DNA from: Gimesia algae
GTDB taxonomy: Bacteria > Planctomycetota > Planctomycetia > Planctomycetales > Planctomycetaceae
Length of the DNA: 64,000 bases
NCBI RefSeq assembly: GCF_007746795.1
Contig: NZ_CP036343.1
Span: forward strand, 6,751,096-6,815,095
Direction: 5' to 3'
This document shows positions 1 through 9,629 of this stretch, piece by piece. Below the pieces are notes generated by a model, which was given only the letters and a program-made list of their open reading frames with translations, searched no databases and was not told the DNA's origin. Made by a program: the position numbers and the translations under genes. Position 1 is the first letter of the stretch, and every line of letters starts with the position of its first letter.

Positions 1-337
1 AGAGTTGTTTTTCCAAAGTTGATAGCGAACCATCCTTTACAGAAAATATCTATAAATAACAGCATATCCCGACGACAGAGAGTCTGCAAGAAAGATGCAG
101 GGAATCGTTTATATTTCGAGCCCTTCAACTGGTTCTGACTGTATAACGGGATCCAGCGACGATGACACACTGAAATTCTTACGACAAAACAGCAAAGAAT
201 GTGGGCAGCGGAACCTGACATTCCTAATACGACAGGTAGGAAGTTCTGCCTGTTCGAATTTGACGCTGGACAGTGATCTGACTATGCTGTCATTTCATTC
301 ACAACACAGAGTGATCTCCAGTCGGGATCAGTCGATC
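1..337. other. 5' flank without recognisable gene
   Basis: Apart from the tRNA that follows, I see nothing supported here. An open frame crosses this stretch and runs into the tRNA, but it has no ribosome-binding site and no family resemblance. Confidence 0.5.
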
Positions 338-425
<88 letters not shown>

Positions 426-556
426 ATTTGATTGCCGTTGAGTTGTAAGCCTATAACTCAGCGGCATTTGCTTTATCTGGACCGCTCCAGAGCTTCCCAT
501 TTGTGGCACATTTTGTGGCGTTTTGTGGCACGGGGGTTCTCTGAAAGGCTCTGTTG

Positions 557-1951
557 ATGAAGCAATCATCAAAACAAATTCGGAAGACATCGTTCCGTAT
601 CGGTAAAGTCCGCGGTGATTTACGAGGTAAAATCTGGTACCTCACTTACCATGAAAATGGAAAGCGATTGCGACCCAAACTTGGTCCCGACAAAGAACAA
701 GCCCGGCAGATGGCTGCGCGTATCAATTCCCAGCTGGAGTCTCATACTCACTCAGTCTTTAATTTCGAGCCTGTAAGTATTGATGACTTACAACAGCGCT
801 GGCTCAACCATCATGAACAGGTATTGCGGTCTTCATTGCAAACCATCCGCCGCTACCGGGCTGCGACAACCCACCTCATTAATTTCATCGGACAAAAAGG
901 TGTCGCTTCTAAAACATCTCTGTTTCAGGTCGGACATGCTGAGGAGTTTGTGCATTACTTGCGTACGATCAAAGTAGCACCCAATGGCCATGTAAATTCC
1001 CAGAAACGTCCTCTGCTGGACAAGGGAATTAAATACATCCTGCAATGTTGCCGAAGTATGTTCGGTTATGCGATAAAACGACGGCACCTTTCTCCCTATG
1101 CCGAAAACCCGTTCTCCTCTCTCGATTTGGACCGCATCCCAATCGAAAACGCTAAAGTCATTTCCATTTTCAGTCCAGATCAGGAAAAGGCATTTCTAGA
1201 AGCCTGCGATGATTGGCAGTTCCCGGTTTTTCTCACTCTCATGCTGACGGGGCTCCGTCCAGGAGAACTTATCCACCTGTTGCTTCCAGATGATATTGAT
1301 CTGAAAAAAGGAATGCTCTACGTCCGAAATAAACCTCGGTTAGGGTGGCAGGTTAAGACACGCAACGAACGTGAAATTCCACTGATTAATGAACTGAGGG
1401 ATGTTTTGAAAATCATCATCGGCGATCGCGTCACAGGCCCAGTCTTTTTACAACGCCGTTTTGCCTCAAGCTCCGTACTTCCAGAGTTGACTGGTTATAC
1501 TGAAAAACAACTCGAAAACTTACTTCAGAAACGCGTAATTAAGGCAGAAGATAGCTCTGATAAGTCATTAGACAGAAATCAGTGGACGCAACAATCGCGA
1601 ACGATTTGGCGGGATTGTGGTACGCTGAAAACTGACCGAATACGAACGGAATTCATCAAACTGACAAAGCAAATTGAACTACCAGAATTCACAGCCCCCA
1701 AATCGCTGCGACATCTCTTTGCCACATGTTTACAGGACGGGAATGTAGACCCGTTGATTCGAAGTGAATTGATGGGGCACTCTACTTCTGCAACGAATGG
1801 GGCGAGTCACGGTTTAGGTATGACTGCAACTTATACTCACTCACGTCCTGAAACTAAACGCAGACAATTACAAAATGCATTGTTGATTCGGCCATCAATA
1901 ATAATAGCTCGTAAGCGTTTTTTAGAGATAATGAAGTCTGGACTTCCCTAG
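557..1951 (+). CDS. Tyrosine recombinase / phage-type integrase
   Basis: A 464-aa site-specific recombinase that would catalyse strand exchange through a 3'-phosphotyrosine. The C-terminal catalytic domain shows the first Arg in TGLRPGE (about residue 234), a KSLRHLFA box, the LMGH box and the nucleophile Tyr in ATYTH. The N-terminal part looks like the usual SAM-like core-binding domain. I chose ATG 557; a TTG codon lies directly before it, and GAAAGG upstream serves as Shine-Dalgarno (SD). It lies just 3' of tRNA-Ser, so it is probably the integrase of an element inserted there. A second, similar recombinase lies at 17408-19009 on the other strand. I could not find a repeat of the tRNA 3' end elsewhere in the window. 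Confidence 0.9.
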   Translation: MKQSSKQIRKTSFRIGKVRGDLRGKIWYLTYHENGKRLRPKLGPDKEQARQMAARINSQLESHTHSVFNFEPVSIDDLQQRWLNHHEQVLRSSLQTIRRYRAATTHLINFIGQKGVASKTSLFQVGHAEEFVHYLRTIKVAPNGHVNSQKRPLLDKGIKYILQCCRSMFGYAIKRRHLSPYAENPFSSLDLDRIPIENAKVISIFSPDQEKAFLEACDDWQFPVFLTLMLTGLRPGELIHLLLPDDIDLKKGMLYVRNKPRLGWQVKTRNEREIPLINELRDVLKIIIGDRVTGPVFLQRRFASSSVLPELTGYTEKQLENLLQKRVIKAEDSSDKSLDRNQWTQQSRTIWRDCGTLKTDRIRTEFIKLTKQIELPEFTAPKSLRHLFATCLQDGNVDPLIRSELMGHSTSATNGASHGLGMTATYTHSRPETKRRQLQNALLIRPSIIIARKRFLEIMKSGLP

Positions 1952-2415
1952 AAATAGTGGGCGCTGTGTTAAAGTTAGGTAGCCTATTCAAATTGTTCGG
2001 GGCTTTTATGGCCCAGACCGTGTGGGGCATTTAGCCGGGCGAGTGAAGCCAAGAGCCAACAAACGTCGGACAAAAGCGCTGGGCCTGGCATAATAATGCC
2101 AGTCTTCGTCACGGTGAAGGCCGGAAAATCGGTAATGAAAATACCACCTTCCACCTACTGCTTAGGGATAGTAGGTCGGTCCATAATAGTTCTACATGGT
2201 CCTGGGAGACACCAGATTATCCTAAACGATCGTAACGTCCTTCCTTGATAACAACTCGCGTGTGACCCGGTTCAGGGAATCGTAAAACCAACCTTTTCCT
2301 GAACACTGGCAAAGCCACCGAAGCCAGTACCGCTCCACCGTTTAAATGTTTAATTCTGACATAGCCTGATTTTGGCACACACATGCTTAATTTTATTATT
2401 GCATTTAAATAGAGC
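1952..2415. other. Non-coding stretch
   Basis: About 460 nt without a convincing gene. It holds a small palindrome (TGGCAT-AATA-ATGCCA, 2086-2101). The segment 2200-2340 is open on the minus strand, but I recognise no family and no start signal. It may carry the promoter of the gene at 2416. Confidence 0.4.
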
Positions 2416-2790
2416 ATGAAATATACTACGAAGATGAAAGCTATTTTAGGTGACAAAATTCGCGTGAAAGCCGACATGCAACGCGGAGTTGTTGAGCGAA
2501 TTACAGGTAAGTCATTAACAATTCGACTAGACAACGGCAAAACTACGAAATTGACGGAGACTGAACTCACCAATTTCAGTCTTGCAGCTCGCAAAGCATG
2601 GGAAAGCAGGCCGGACAGACGCGTTGGACGACCCAAAGGAACATCCAAGACTGATCGTGTTTCGGTCACACTTCGAATTGACCGAGAGCTTTGGATACAA
2701 TTTCAAACTGCCGAAAAAAAAGGGCTCATCGTTGACCGCACGTCAACCGTGAACAAATGGATTGCGGAGAAACTTGATGAGTTTGAATAG
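2416..2790 (+). CDS. Small protein with RHH-like C-terminus
   Basis: A 124-aa protein of unknown function. Residues 1-60 look like a short beta-rich domain (GDKIRVKADMQRGVVERITG). A basic linker with RRVGRPKG, an AT-hook-like motif, follows. The last about 45 residues (VSVTLRIDRELW onward, ending TVNKWIAEKLDEFE) have the beta-alpha-alpha pattern of ribbon-helix-helix DNA-binding proteins. It sits 35 nt upstream of the three-Cys-motif/TcmP pair on the same strand and could be their regulator; this is inference from position and fold pattern. Confidence 0.6.
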   Translation: MKYTTKMKAILGDKIRVKADMQRGVVERITGKSLTIRLDNGKTTKLTETELTNFSLAARKAWESRPDRRVGRPKGTSKTDRVSVTLRIDRELWIQFQTAEKKGLIVDRTSTVNKWIAEKLDEFE

Positions 2791-2825
2791 TAACACTTTA
2801 ACTCCGCCACTCGAAAGGAATTGAG

Positions 2826-3557
2826 ATGGCACAAAACTCAGCGATTGAATGGACAGAAGCTACATGGAATCCAACCACCGGTTGTACGAAGGTCAGTCCG
2901 GGGTGCGCTAACTGCTACGCAGAACGAATGGCATTTCGACTGCAAGCAATGGAACAACCTCGATACGACAACGGATTCAAACTTACTCTTCAGGAAGATA
3001 TCGTCAATCTACCACTGCAATGGAAAAAACCTCGCATCATTTTTGTAAACTCCATGAGCGATCTCTTTCACAAGGATATTCCTAGTGAATTTATTAAGCG
3101 TTGTTTCAAAGTCATGACAGATGCCTCTCATCACAAATTTCAAGTGCTGACGAAACGACCTGACCGAGTCGTCGAAATGGCGTCTGAGATCGAGTGGAGC
3201 GAGAACATTTGGATGGGAACAAGCGTCGAGAATTCAAAGTATATAAACCGTATTCGAATTCTTCAGAAGGTGCCGGCTCAGATCCGCTTCCTCTCAGTTG
3301 AACCTTTGCTTGGCACGATTCCACGAATGCCTCTTAAAGGAATCCACTGGGTAATCGTCGGCGGCGAATCTGGCCCACAATCGCGTCCGATGAATATCGC
3401 GTGGGTTCGTAAAATTCGAGACCAGTGCAACACGGCTGGTGTGCCGTTTTTCTTTAAGCAATGGGGTGCGTTCGGGGCCGACGGAATTCGACGTTCGAAG
3501 AAAGCAAACGGACGTGAGCTAGACGGGGAAATATGGAGCGAAATGCCTTATGAATAA
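2826..3557 (+). CDS. Phage Gp37/Gp68-type three-Cys-motif protein (DUF5131)
   Basis: A 243-aa member of the phage Gp37/Gp68 (DUF5131) family, opening with the typical [14 protein letters not shown] block. Its three cysteines C20-x6-C27-x2-C30 form a radical-SAM-like cluster-binding motif, and IVGGESGP in the second half is also a family signature. The biochemical activity is not known to me. An SD (AAAGGAA) lies just upstream of the ATG. The gene overlaps the next one by 8 nt, so the two are translationally coupled. In other genomes this family regularly pairs with TcmP, as it does here. Confidence 0.85.
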   Translation: MAQNSAIEWTEATWNPTTGCTKVSPGCANCYAERMAFRLQAMEQPRYDNGFKLTLQEDIVNLPLQWKKPRIIFVNSMSDLFHKDIPSEFIKRCFKVMTDASHHKFQVLTKRPDRVVEMASEIEWSENIWMGTSVENSKYINRIRILQKVPAQIRFLSVEPLLGTIPRMPLKGIHWVIVGGESGPQSRPMNIAWVRKIRDQCNTAGVPFFFKQWGAFGADGIRRSKKANGRELDGEIWSEMPYE

Positions 3558-4890
3558 TGATGGATACTTACCTGGTCTCAAATCATTCGTCGATGCCAAA
3601 CCAAAAAATCATGTAGCACAACTGGATAAGAAAGGGCGGCTTTATCGTTGGGACCCCAAAGAAGAACCGCCAATCCTCGGTAGTCATAGCTTGACAAAGC
3701 ACAAGATTATTAGAGCCTATCTGGAAAAGTACGTCGCAATCCTTGCCGCGAAGCCATTTCAGGAAGAGTTTAGGATTTCTCTTGTCGATGGTTTTTCTGG
3801 GGGAGGGGTTTATCGGCATCCGCTAACAAAAGAAATTATTTCTGGTTCGCCGCTGCTGATGCTCGAAGCAATGAACGCTGCAGAGATCAGTGCGAATGAG
3901 TGGCGTAACAAGAATTTTTCTTTAAAGGCCGATTTTTACTTCATTGAAAAAGACAAGGTAACGTTTGCTTACTTATCCAAGCAACTGAAACAGAATCGAG
4001 ATGCTTACGAACGAAAAGACAACATTAACACTTTGAATGGAGGGTTTTCGAAGGAGCTTGATCGAGTCATATCAAGCATCAAAGCTTCTGGTCGGGCCAA
4101 CCGAGCAATATTCCTGTTAGATCAATACGGCTATAAAGATGTCACGCTGGCAAACATGCGAAAGATCTTCAAGCAACTACCGAATGCTGAAATAATCTTA
4201 ACATTTGCAATTGATTGGTTTGCCGATTTTATTAATGAAACAGATAAGTTTAAATCGGCGTTGCGAAACCTCGAACTGTTGGATCAGAAGGAAGTTCTCC
4301 TGAGTCTTCGAAAGCAGCATGCCGATGATTGGCGTCCGGCAGTACAGCATGTGCTTCATCATCACTTTTTTGCTCGAAGCGGAGCTGCATATTATACACC
4401 ATTTTTCATTCATTCAGTAGATTCTCATAGAGCATATTGGTTACTCCATTTCTCTCGGCACTCAAAAGCACGTGACGTGATGATGCAACTTCATTGGGAA
4501 ATGGAGAATCACTTTCAGCACTTTGGCGGTTCTGGACTGAGTATGCTTGGACACGATCCGCGCAAGATTAACGAAACGAAGCTGCTTCCCTTTGAGTTTG
4601 ACTCCGCTGCAGCTGAGCAAACAAACACATCGCTACTCGAATCACTTCCGAGGCGATTCTCGGAATTCAAGAATGGTATTTCGTTCGATCAGTTTTGCGA
4701 TATTGTCGCAAACGAAACTCCCGCCACTAAAGCAATGCTTGGCAAAAACATCAGCGATTTGTCGCGAGAAAAAGAGTTGGCAATTTTTACATCAGATGGC
4801 CGTAAACGTCGTAATGGTGTCAAGATTGCAGATGACGACGTCATTGTTGTGCCACGCCAGAAACTGTTGCTACCAACATCATGCCAGTAA
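3550..4890 (+). CDS. tcmP: Three-Cys-motif partner protein TcmP
   Basis: A 446-aa protein whose N-terminus matches the TcmP family: an HSLTKHKI motif, then a helix, then [11 protein letters not shown], which resembles the nucleotide-binding loop of SAM-dependent methyltransferases (DGFSGpG). FYFIEKD fits the acidic second strand and [12 protein letters not shown] a motif IV-like strand. The C-terminal about 90 residues look like a small winged-helix region. It overlaps the upstream DUF5131 gene, its standard partner. The role of the pair is unknown; its recurrence on mobile islands suggests nucleic-acid modification or defence, but that is inference. Confidence 0.85.
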   Translation: MNNDGYLPGLKSFVDAKPKNHVAQLDKKGRLYRWDPKEEPPILGSHSLTKHKIIRAYLEKYVAILAAKPFQEEFRISLVDGFSGGGVYRHPLTKEIISGSPLLMLEAMNAAEISANEWRNKNFSLKADFYFIEKDKVTFAYLSKQLKQNRDAYERKDNINTLNGGFSKELDRVISSIKASGRANRAIFLLDQYGYKDVTLANMRKIFKQLPNAEIILTFAIDWFADFINETDKFKSALRNLELLDQKEVLLSLRKQHADDWRPAVQHVLHHHFFARSGAAYYTPFFIHSVDSHRAYWLLHFSRHSKARDVMMQLHWEMENHFQHFGGSGLSMLGHDPRKINETKLLPFEFDSAAAEQTNTSLLESLPRRFSEFKNGISFDQFCDIVANETPATKAMLGKNISDLSREKELAIFTSDGRKRRNGVKIADDDVIVVPRQKLLLPTSCQ

Positions 4891-5340
4891 CTTGCCTCGA
4901 AAACTTGGGAGCCATCTATGACAAGTTTTCACGAGCGAAATTCGACAAGTTAATATTGTTACCGTTAATTTGCCAGACAACGGTTGGCACTGAACCTACA
5001 CTGAGCTTGTAAACTCCAATTGGCATAAAGTCGGATGTCAGTAGGTCTTCTTTTTTGCGCAGTGTCAAAAAACTCAGCTGACTCGTATTTGCATGACTAT
5101 TCAAAATTTGTGAAGTCCGTCTAATTTACAAACCTCGACTGCTTAATGTTCCACGAACCCATACCTATTCTTGGAAACCGTTTAACGACCTAATTCGAAG
5201 ACATAGGACAGATAATGGAGCCAAACTTCACAACGAAATCAGGTCATATCAATCAAAGTTAGAATAATGGCATTTGAAATGAGTTATACTCTTATGATAT
5301 TAGGAGTTACTGAGATCTATGATTTATGAAACTGATCTAA
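4891..5340. other. Intergenic region
   Basis: About 450 AT-rich nt between the convergent tcmP and XRE genes. A short minus-strand open frame at 4916-5104 has no good start or homology. I see no clear terminator or repeat. Confidence 0.4.
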
Positions 5341-5598
5341 CTAATCATTTTTTTTCTTCTTTAGCAATGATTCAAGTGTGCAAATAAAATTACTCAATGT
5401 TATTCCCAAAACTTCACAGACATCATAAAGCTCCAGAATGTCCAGTCGGCGTTCGCCAGATTCATATTTGCTGACGAATGATTGGGGGCGTCCCAGGCGT
5501 TCCGCCACATCATCTTGCCGCAGGTCTGCTTCTTCCCTGGTTTTCCGCAACAAATCGAGCAGAATGCGCTGCCGTTGTGTATATAGATTCTTTTTCAA
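5341..5598 (-). CDS. XRE-family helix-turn-helix regulator
   Basis: A small Cro/CI-type DNA-binding protein of about 85 aa. The HTH is visible as LRQDDVAERLGRPQSFVSKYESGERR followed by DILELYDVCEVLGI. I prefer the TTG start at 5598-5596 (giving MKKNLYTQRQR), because a strong AGGAGG lies 10 nt upstream of it and the longer open frame would place that SD inside the coding region. The gene is divergent from the DUF5685 gene at 5709; the intergenic palindrome at 5654-5674 is a candidate operator. Confidence 0.85.
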   Translation of the reverse strand: MKKNLYTQRQRILLDLLRKTREEADLRQDDVAERLGRPQSFVSKYESGERRLDILELYDVCEVLGITLSNFICTLESLLKKKKND

Positions 5599-5653
5599 GC
5601 TCCCGGTACCTCCTAAAAAAAGTACGAGGAGATTACATCCCACTTGAGGATAT

Positions 5654-5674
5654 CCCATTACAGGATATAATGGG
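5654..5674. promoter_or_regulatory. Palindrome, candidate XRE operator
   Basis: CCCATTA and TAATGGG form a perfect 7-bp inverted repeat around a 7-nt spacer. The site lies between the divergent XRE regulator and DUF5685 genes, 35 nt before the ATG of the latter. Regulation is inferred from position only. Confidence 0.45.
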
Positions 5675-5708
5675 CCGGTCAAAGTAACCTATTACTCAAG
5701 GGGAATTT

Positions 5709-6701
5709 ATGTTTGGAGTACTGAAACCACAACGAAAACTATTGAGTTCGACTGAAAGTAGACGCCACATGTCGTCGTACTGCAGTCTTTGTGGGCTTTT
5801 GCGCAGCCAATATGGGCTGAAATCACGCATGCTGGTTGTACATGACATTGCCACCCTGTGGTGGTTACTGGAAGCACCTTCCAGTGAAAACGAGCAAAAG
5901 CTGACCATCGGGAATTGCGTACGAGGTGGAACTGGCCAGTTAAGAAAGAGAGGACTTTCTGAACTACAGAAATTTTTGGCTGCAATGAGTACTTACACCA
6001 TCGGTATAAAGGTTAAGGATGACATCCAGGATGGTAGTAGTTGGAAAACACGGCTGGCAAATCGCATGTACTCAGCTCAATTTGAGAAAGCGCGGACTGA
6101 TCTGGTAACACTGGGATTCGATGTCGAGCATTTGGAGCAGATTCTGAGTACTCAGTTTGATTTGGAAAGAAAAGGAGAAAAAGATTTCCAGATCGCATCA
6201 GCGCCTACTTCTCAAGCCTATGGTTTAGTAACCAGAGAAATCGCAAAAAGATGCCATTCTCATTTTACCAAAGAGCAGGCACAGCAGGTCGGAGAATCTC
6301 TGGGCCGTGCTGTTTACTTAACGGATGCGATTAGAGATTTCTCTCAAGACCAGGAAATATCGTTTAATCCTCTTTGTATCGAGGCAGGTCCGAAGGTCCA
6401 TACGTTGCCACCTGATCTAAAAGACAAGGTTTTGACCTATGTCGGTTCGCACTTGAGTGAAGCTGGTATCTTTGTAGCCCAGGTTGGTGAAGAACTGAAG
6501 CGATCCTGGCATGCTGTAGAACGTTCACTCTTGGCAGCTGCTGGTATCAATGACCAGAAGAGTATAACACTCTATTCCAGTTGTTGTATTCCATGTGGTG
6601 ATGGCGCCATTCTTGTTGATGGTGATGAATGTGGTAAAGCGATTTCTGGTTGTTTTTGCGGCAGTATTTGCTGCTGCTTCGCTTGTAACTATATGTGTTG
6701 A
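5709..6701 (+). CDS. DUF5685 family protein with Cys-rich C-terminal tail
   Basis: A 330-aa protein. It begins MFGVLKPQ with a Y-C25-x2-C28 motif (YCSLCG), the opening of the DUF5685 family. A mostly helical middle includes the family-like stretch LGRAVYLTDAIRDFSQDQ. The last about 42 residues (289-330) hold eleven cysteines, including CCIPCGDG and ICCCFAC, with small hydrophobic residues between; this could be a metal-binding or membrane-associated tail. An SD (AAGGGGAA) precedes the ATG. It is divergent from an XRE regulator. The function of DUF5685 is unknown to me. Confidence 0.7.
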   Translation: MFGVLKPQRKLLSSTESRRHMSSYCSLCGLLRSQYGLKSRMLVVHDIATLWWLLEAPSSENEQKLTIGNCVRGGTGQLRKRGLSELQKFLAAMSTYTIGIKVKDDIQDGSSWKTRLANRMYSAQFEKARTDLVTLGFDVEHLEQILSTQFDLERKGEKDFQIASAPTSQAYGLVTREIAKRCHSHFTKEQAQQVGESLGRAVYLTDAIRDFSQDQEISFNPLCIEAGPKVHTLPPDLKDKVLTYVGSHLSEAGIFVAQVGEELKRSWHAVERSLLAAAGINDQKSITLYSSCCIPCGDGAILVDGDECGKAISGCFCGSICCCFACNYMC

Positions 6702-6730
6702 TATTGTAGGCCAATTGATGAAGTTCCTCA

Positions 6731-6766
6731 GAATCGTTTGCACTCTTTTAAGAGCGCAAACGATTC
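6731..6766. repeat. Long hairpin after the DUF5685 gene
   Basis: GAATCGTTTGC...GCAAACGATTC extends inward to a 16-bp stem with one A/C mismatch around TTTA. It lies 30 nt after the DUF5685 stop. No T-run follows, so it is not a standard intrinsic terminator; it may act in RNA 3'-end processing or mark an element end. Confidence 0.5.
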
Positions 6767-7192
6767 CTGGGGAAGTCCAAATAATAGCTTCATTTCAGTA
6801 TTGTGTTACCATCCGGTACCTAAATTTTGGCGAAAATCGTGTCATAATAAATAGGATTATATGCAGCGTGTTAGCATTCAGGTGGAGCGGTTTTTCGGGG
6901 TACTCAACACGCGGCATATGATCTATTGGACTGAACCGCAGGGGCGTTTTCGACTATGGGGATTGAATGACCGCAGGGTGAAAACAGCGTTCTGTTTTTT
7001 CTGTGATTGCGGACGTTTTTTCCCGACGAACTCGTTCGCTCGTGTTTCGTGACAAGTAGCCAGGACAGGTTGTAGTTGCGAGGACGGTTGTGCGGGGACT
7101 CCCGGAGGCGGTGCCCGCTACCGGCGCAGACCTCGACCGAAACACTCCGCGAAAAGAGATCGAAACAACGAACAGATTCTCTTCCTGAGAGT

Positions 7193-8416
7193 TCATGATG
7201 TGTCACAGACCTCCCAGAGTTCGGAAGCCGGCAGCGAGGCACGTACCGCAATGGGAGCAGGAAGTCGCTCCCAGCGGGAGGGCAGTTCCTGCGACCTGTG
7301 GAGCGCGGCCTGGCCACAGGATGGACAGATTGCAGGCAACTCCCCCGCCACCGGGGAATCTTCAAGGGAATGTTTTTCGGTCGGAGACGCCGCTCCTTCC
7401 AGCAGTTCGCGGCACAGCGCGGTCTTTTCTGTCCGGAAGCGGTTGGCCAGAAAACCGTAATGCCGAATCCGCATCAGTCCGTCCGGAAGCACGTGCTGCA
7501 GGAACCGGCGGAGAAACTCTGTGGCGGCGAGCGTCATGGTCCGCTTCCGACTGCCTTGGGCATAGTCTTTATAGCGAAACGTGACCTGGCCGTCTGCGAC
7601 GTTCAACAGCCGGCTGTTCGAGATCGCCACGCGGTGCGTGTAACGTGCCAGGTATTTGAGTACCGACTCGGGGCCGCCGAACGGCGGCCGGGCATACACG
7701 ACCCATTCGGTCTGCACGGACCGGTTGAGAAGACGCTTGAAGTCCGCAGAATCGGCGGCGGAAGCCAGCCGCCCGGGGAATTCCAGTTTCCCCGCAGCAA
7801 ATGCCTGCTTGAGCAGATCCAGAAACTTGCCGCGAAACAGCCGACTGAGTACGCGCACGGGCAGGAAGAAATCGGCCCGTCCCGCGACCCAGCGTGTGCG
7901 GTCGGGCGCCAGTCCGCCGGAAGGGACCACGCAATGCAGATGGGGATGCGGCATCAGGGTTTGTCCCCAGGTATGCAACACGGCCAGGAACCCGATCTCC
8001 GCCCCCAGGTGCCTGGGATCGGCGGCGACTTCCAGTAACGTCTGGCTGGCCGCGCGGAACAGCATCCCGTACATCAGCCGCGGGTTGGCAAGCGTCAGGT
8101 CCACCAGCAGGTTCGGCAGCGTGAACACCACGTGGAAGTAGGGCACGGGCAGTAGTTCGGTTGCCCTCCGCTGCATCCACTGTGCACAGGCAGAACCCTG
8201 GCACTTGGGGCAGTGGCGATTCCGGCAGGAATTGTAACTGATCTGTCGATGGTCGCAGGAGCGGCACGTTTCCACATGCCCGCCCAGAACCGCAGTCCGG
8301 CAGTTCTGCAGCGCCCGCATGACGCGGCGCTGGGCGACGGACGTGGTGTATCGCTTCAGATACTCCATTCCGTACTGCCGCACGACGTCAGCGAGTTCCC
8401 ACCGGGGACGCGTCAT
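7193..8416 (-). CDS. IS91-family HUH transposase
   Basis: A 407-aa rolling-circle transposase. The N-terminal zinc-binding domain reads CRSCDHRQISYNSC with HCPKCQ after it (residues about 50-75). The HUH metal-binding motif is HPHLHCVVPSGG. The tyrosine region is VLKYLARYTHRVAISNSRL, with a single clear catalytic-type Tyr context followed by FRYKDYA. It would nick and join single strands at the element's origin and terminus. It overlaps the upstream recombinase gene by 4 nt. It looks intact. Confidence 0.92.
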   Translation of the reverse strand: MTRPRWELADVVRQYGMEYLKRYTTSVAQRRVMRALQNCRTAVLGGHVETCRSCDHRQISYNSCRNRHCPKCQGSACAQWMQRRATELLPVPYFHVVFTLPNLLVDLTLANPRLMYGMLFRAASQTLLEVAADPRHLGAEIGFLAVLHTWGQTLMPHPHLHCVVPSGGLAPDRTRWVAGRADFFLPVRVLSRLFRGKFLDLLKQAFAAGKLEFPGRLASAADSADFKRLLNRSVQTEWVVYARPPFGGPESVLKYLARYTHRVAISNSRLLNVADGQVTFRYKDYAQGSRKRTMTLAATEFLRRFLQHVLPDGLMRIRHYGFLANRFRTEKTALCRELLEGAASPTEKHSLEDSPVAGELPAICPSCGQAALHRSQELPSRWERLPAPIAVRASLPASELWEVCDTS

Positions 8417-9285
8417 GAGTCCTCCTGTAGCGTGTCTGTCTGGTCCTGCTCGTGGAGCAGTTCCAGTGGACTGCGGGTGCGGCCGATCAGGTGCGTGGAA
8501 ACGTGCGTGTAGATCGCGGTGGTCCGCAGGCTGGCATGGCCCAGAAGTTCCTGGATGACCCGCAGTTCCGTGCCGGCTTCCAGCAGATGCGTGGCGAAAC
8601 TATGGCGGAGTATGTGTGGCGTGACGGCTTTGTCCAGGCCGGCTTCACTGCGTGCGTCCCGGCAGACCCGTTGTACCGTTCCCACAGTGATCGGTTTGAT
8701 CCGTGAAGGACCGAGAAACAGCCAGTCGACCGGACGGGCGGCCCACCAGTAGTACCGCAGCATTTGCAGTAACAGAGGTGAGAGCAGCGTATAACGATCT
8801 TTTTTTCCCTTCCCCTGCACGATGCGGATCACCATCCGCTGGCTGTCGATGTCACAGATCCGTAAACGCACTGCCTCGGAAATCCGCAATCCTGACGCAT
8901 AGGCCGTCATCAGGATGGTGCGGTGCTTGAAGGAGTGCACCGCCTGAAAGAAACGGCGCACCTCGTCAAAACTCAGCACCTCCGGTAAATGCCGCTCGGG
9001 CCGGGGGCAGCGAATGTCGTGCACGATCTCTCCGCGATGGAGCGTGTTCCGATACAGGAACCGCAGCGAGGCCAGCACCTGCTTGTAGGTTCCCCAGGCG
9101 ACTTGCCGGTCCTGGACCAGGTACAGCAGGTAAGTTCGGATGGCCTCCGGTCCCAGGGCTTCCGGGCTTTTACCGAAGTGCCGGGCAAAACGGGACACGT
9201 TGTCGACATAAAGAATGATCGTTTTCGGGGACAGGTTCCGTAGTTCCATATCCTCGATCATGCGCTGCCGGAGTGGAGTCATCAC
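8413..9285 (-). CDS. Tyrosine recombinase linked to IS91 transposase
   Basis: A 290-aa XerC/D-like recombinase. Motifs: the SAM-like N-terminal domain (MIEDMELRNLSPKTIILYVDNV), Arg in ASGLRISEAVRL, Lys after the beta-hairpin (GKGKKDRYTLL), HILRHSFATHLLEAG, ELLGHASLRTTAIYTHVS with the catalytic Tyr, and a complete C-terminus. It is translationally coupled to the downstream transposase. Such recombinases recur with IS91-type transposases; whether it acts in transposition is not established by the sequence. Confidence 0.92.
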   Translation of the reverse strand: MMTPLRQRMIEDMELRNLSPKTIILYVDNVSRFARHFGKSPEALGPEAIRTYLLYLVQDRQVAWGTYKQVLASLRFLYRNTLHRGEIVHDIRCPRPERHLPEVLSFDEVRRFFQAVHSFKHRTILMTAYASGLRISEAVRLRICDIDSQRMVIRIVQGKGKKDRYTLLSPLLLQMLRYYWWAARPVDWLFLGPSRIKPITVGTVQRVCRDARSEAGLDKAVTPHILRHSFATHLLEAGTELRVIQELLGHASLRTTAIYTHVSTHLIGRTRSPLELLHEQDQTDTLQEDS

Positions 9286-9562
9286 TGGACCTTTCGTGAA
9301 ACAGAGATTTCAGAGACCGGGAAGGTACTGAAACTATGCCTCACAAAAGGCGGAAGCGCAAATCGGAATATTCGGAACAGGCCGTACAGACGGACCGGGG
9401 TGCCTACCTGTACTTTGCAGTCCGGGGGTACGAGCCCTCAGCGGAGCGATCAATCACGGCTGCCGGTCCCAAGCCTACCGCGAAGCGGTTTAGTTCAATA
9501 GATAGGGGAAGGATTAGCTATCGTCGATCGTAGTCAATTCCATTTTCAAATTTATCATCAGT

Positions 9563-9600
9563 AAAAACGCCCCGCATTACACGGGAATGCGGGGCGTTTT
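9563..9600 (+). terminator. Strong GC hairpin with T-tract
   Basis: A 15-bp perfect stem (9564-9578 with 9586-9600) around a 7-nt loop; the arms hold CGCCCCGCATT and AATGCGGGGCG and end in TTTT. It has the form of an intrinsic terminator, but sits 30 nt before the first gene of the Ubl block, not after a gene on this strand. It may insulate the block or act as a leader attenuator. Confidence 0.85.
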
Positions 9601-9629
9601 GCATATCCACTATCAGAAAGGAGCATTTC

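Larger units (their letters stand above)
6840..9540 (-). mobile_element. IS91-type element with associated tyrosine recombinase
   Basis: Two same-strand genes, a tyrosine recombinase (9285-8413) and an IS91-type HUH transposase (8416-7193), overlap by ATGA and form a known mobile arrangement. Rolling-circle elements of this group lack normal terminal repeats, so the ends given are approximate. About 340 nt of GC-rich sequence follows the transposase toward 6850, and about 250 nt precedes the recombinase. The Ubl gene block starts just beyond the right side. Confidence 0.75.

Noticed and set aside
7298..8141. Long plus-strand frames over the IS91 transposase
   Set aside because: Shadows caused by high GC content; the minus-strand transposase has all expected motifs.
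9336..9533. 65-aa frame before the Ubl block
   Set aside because: It lies in the presumed IS91 flank and lacks SD and family signals.
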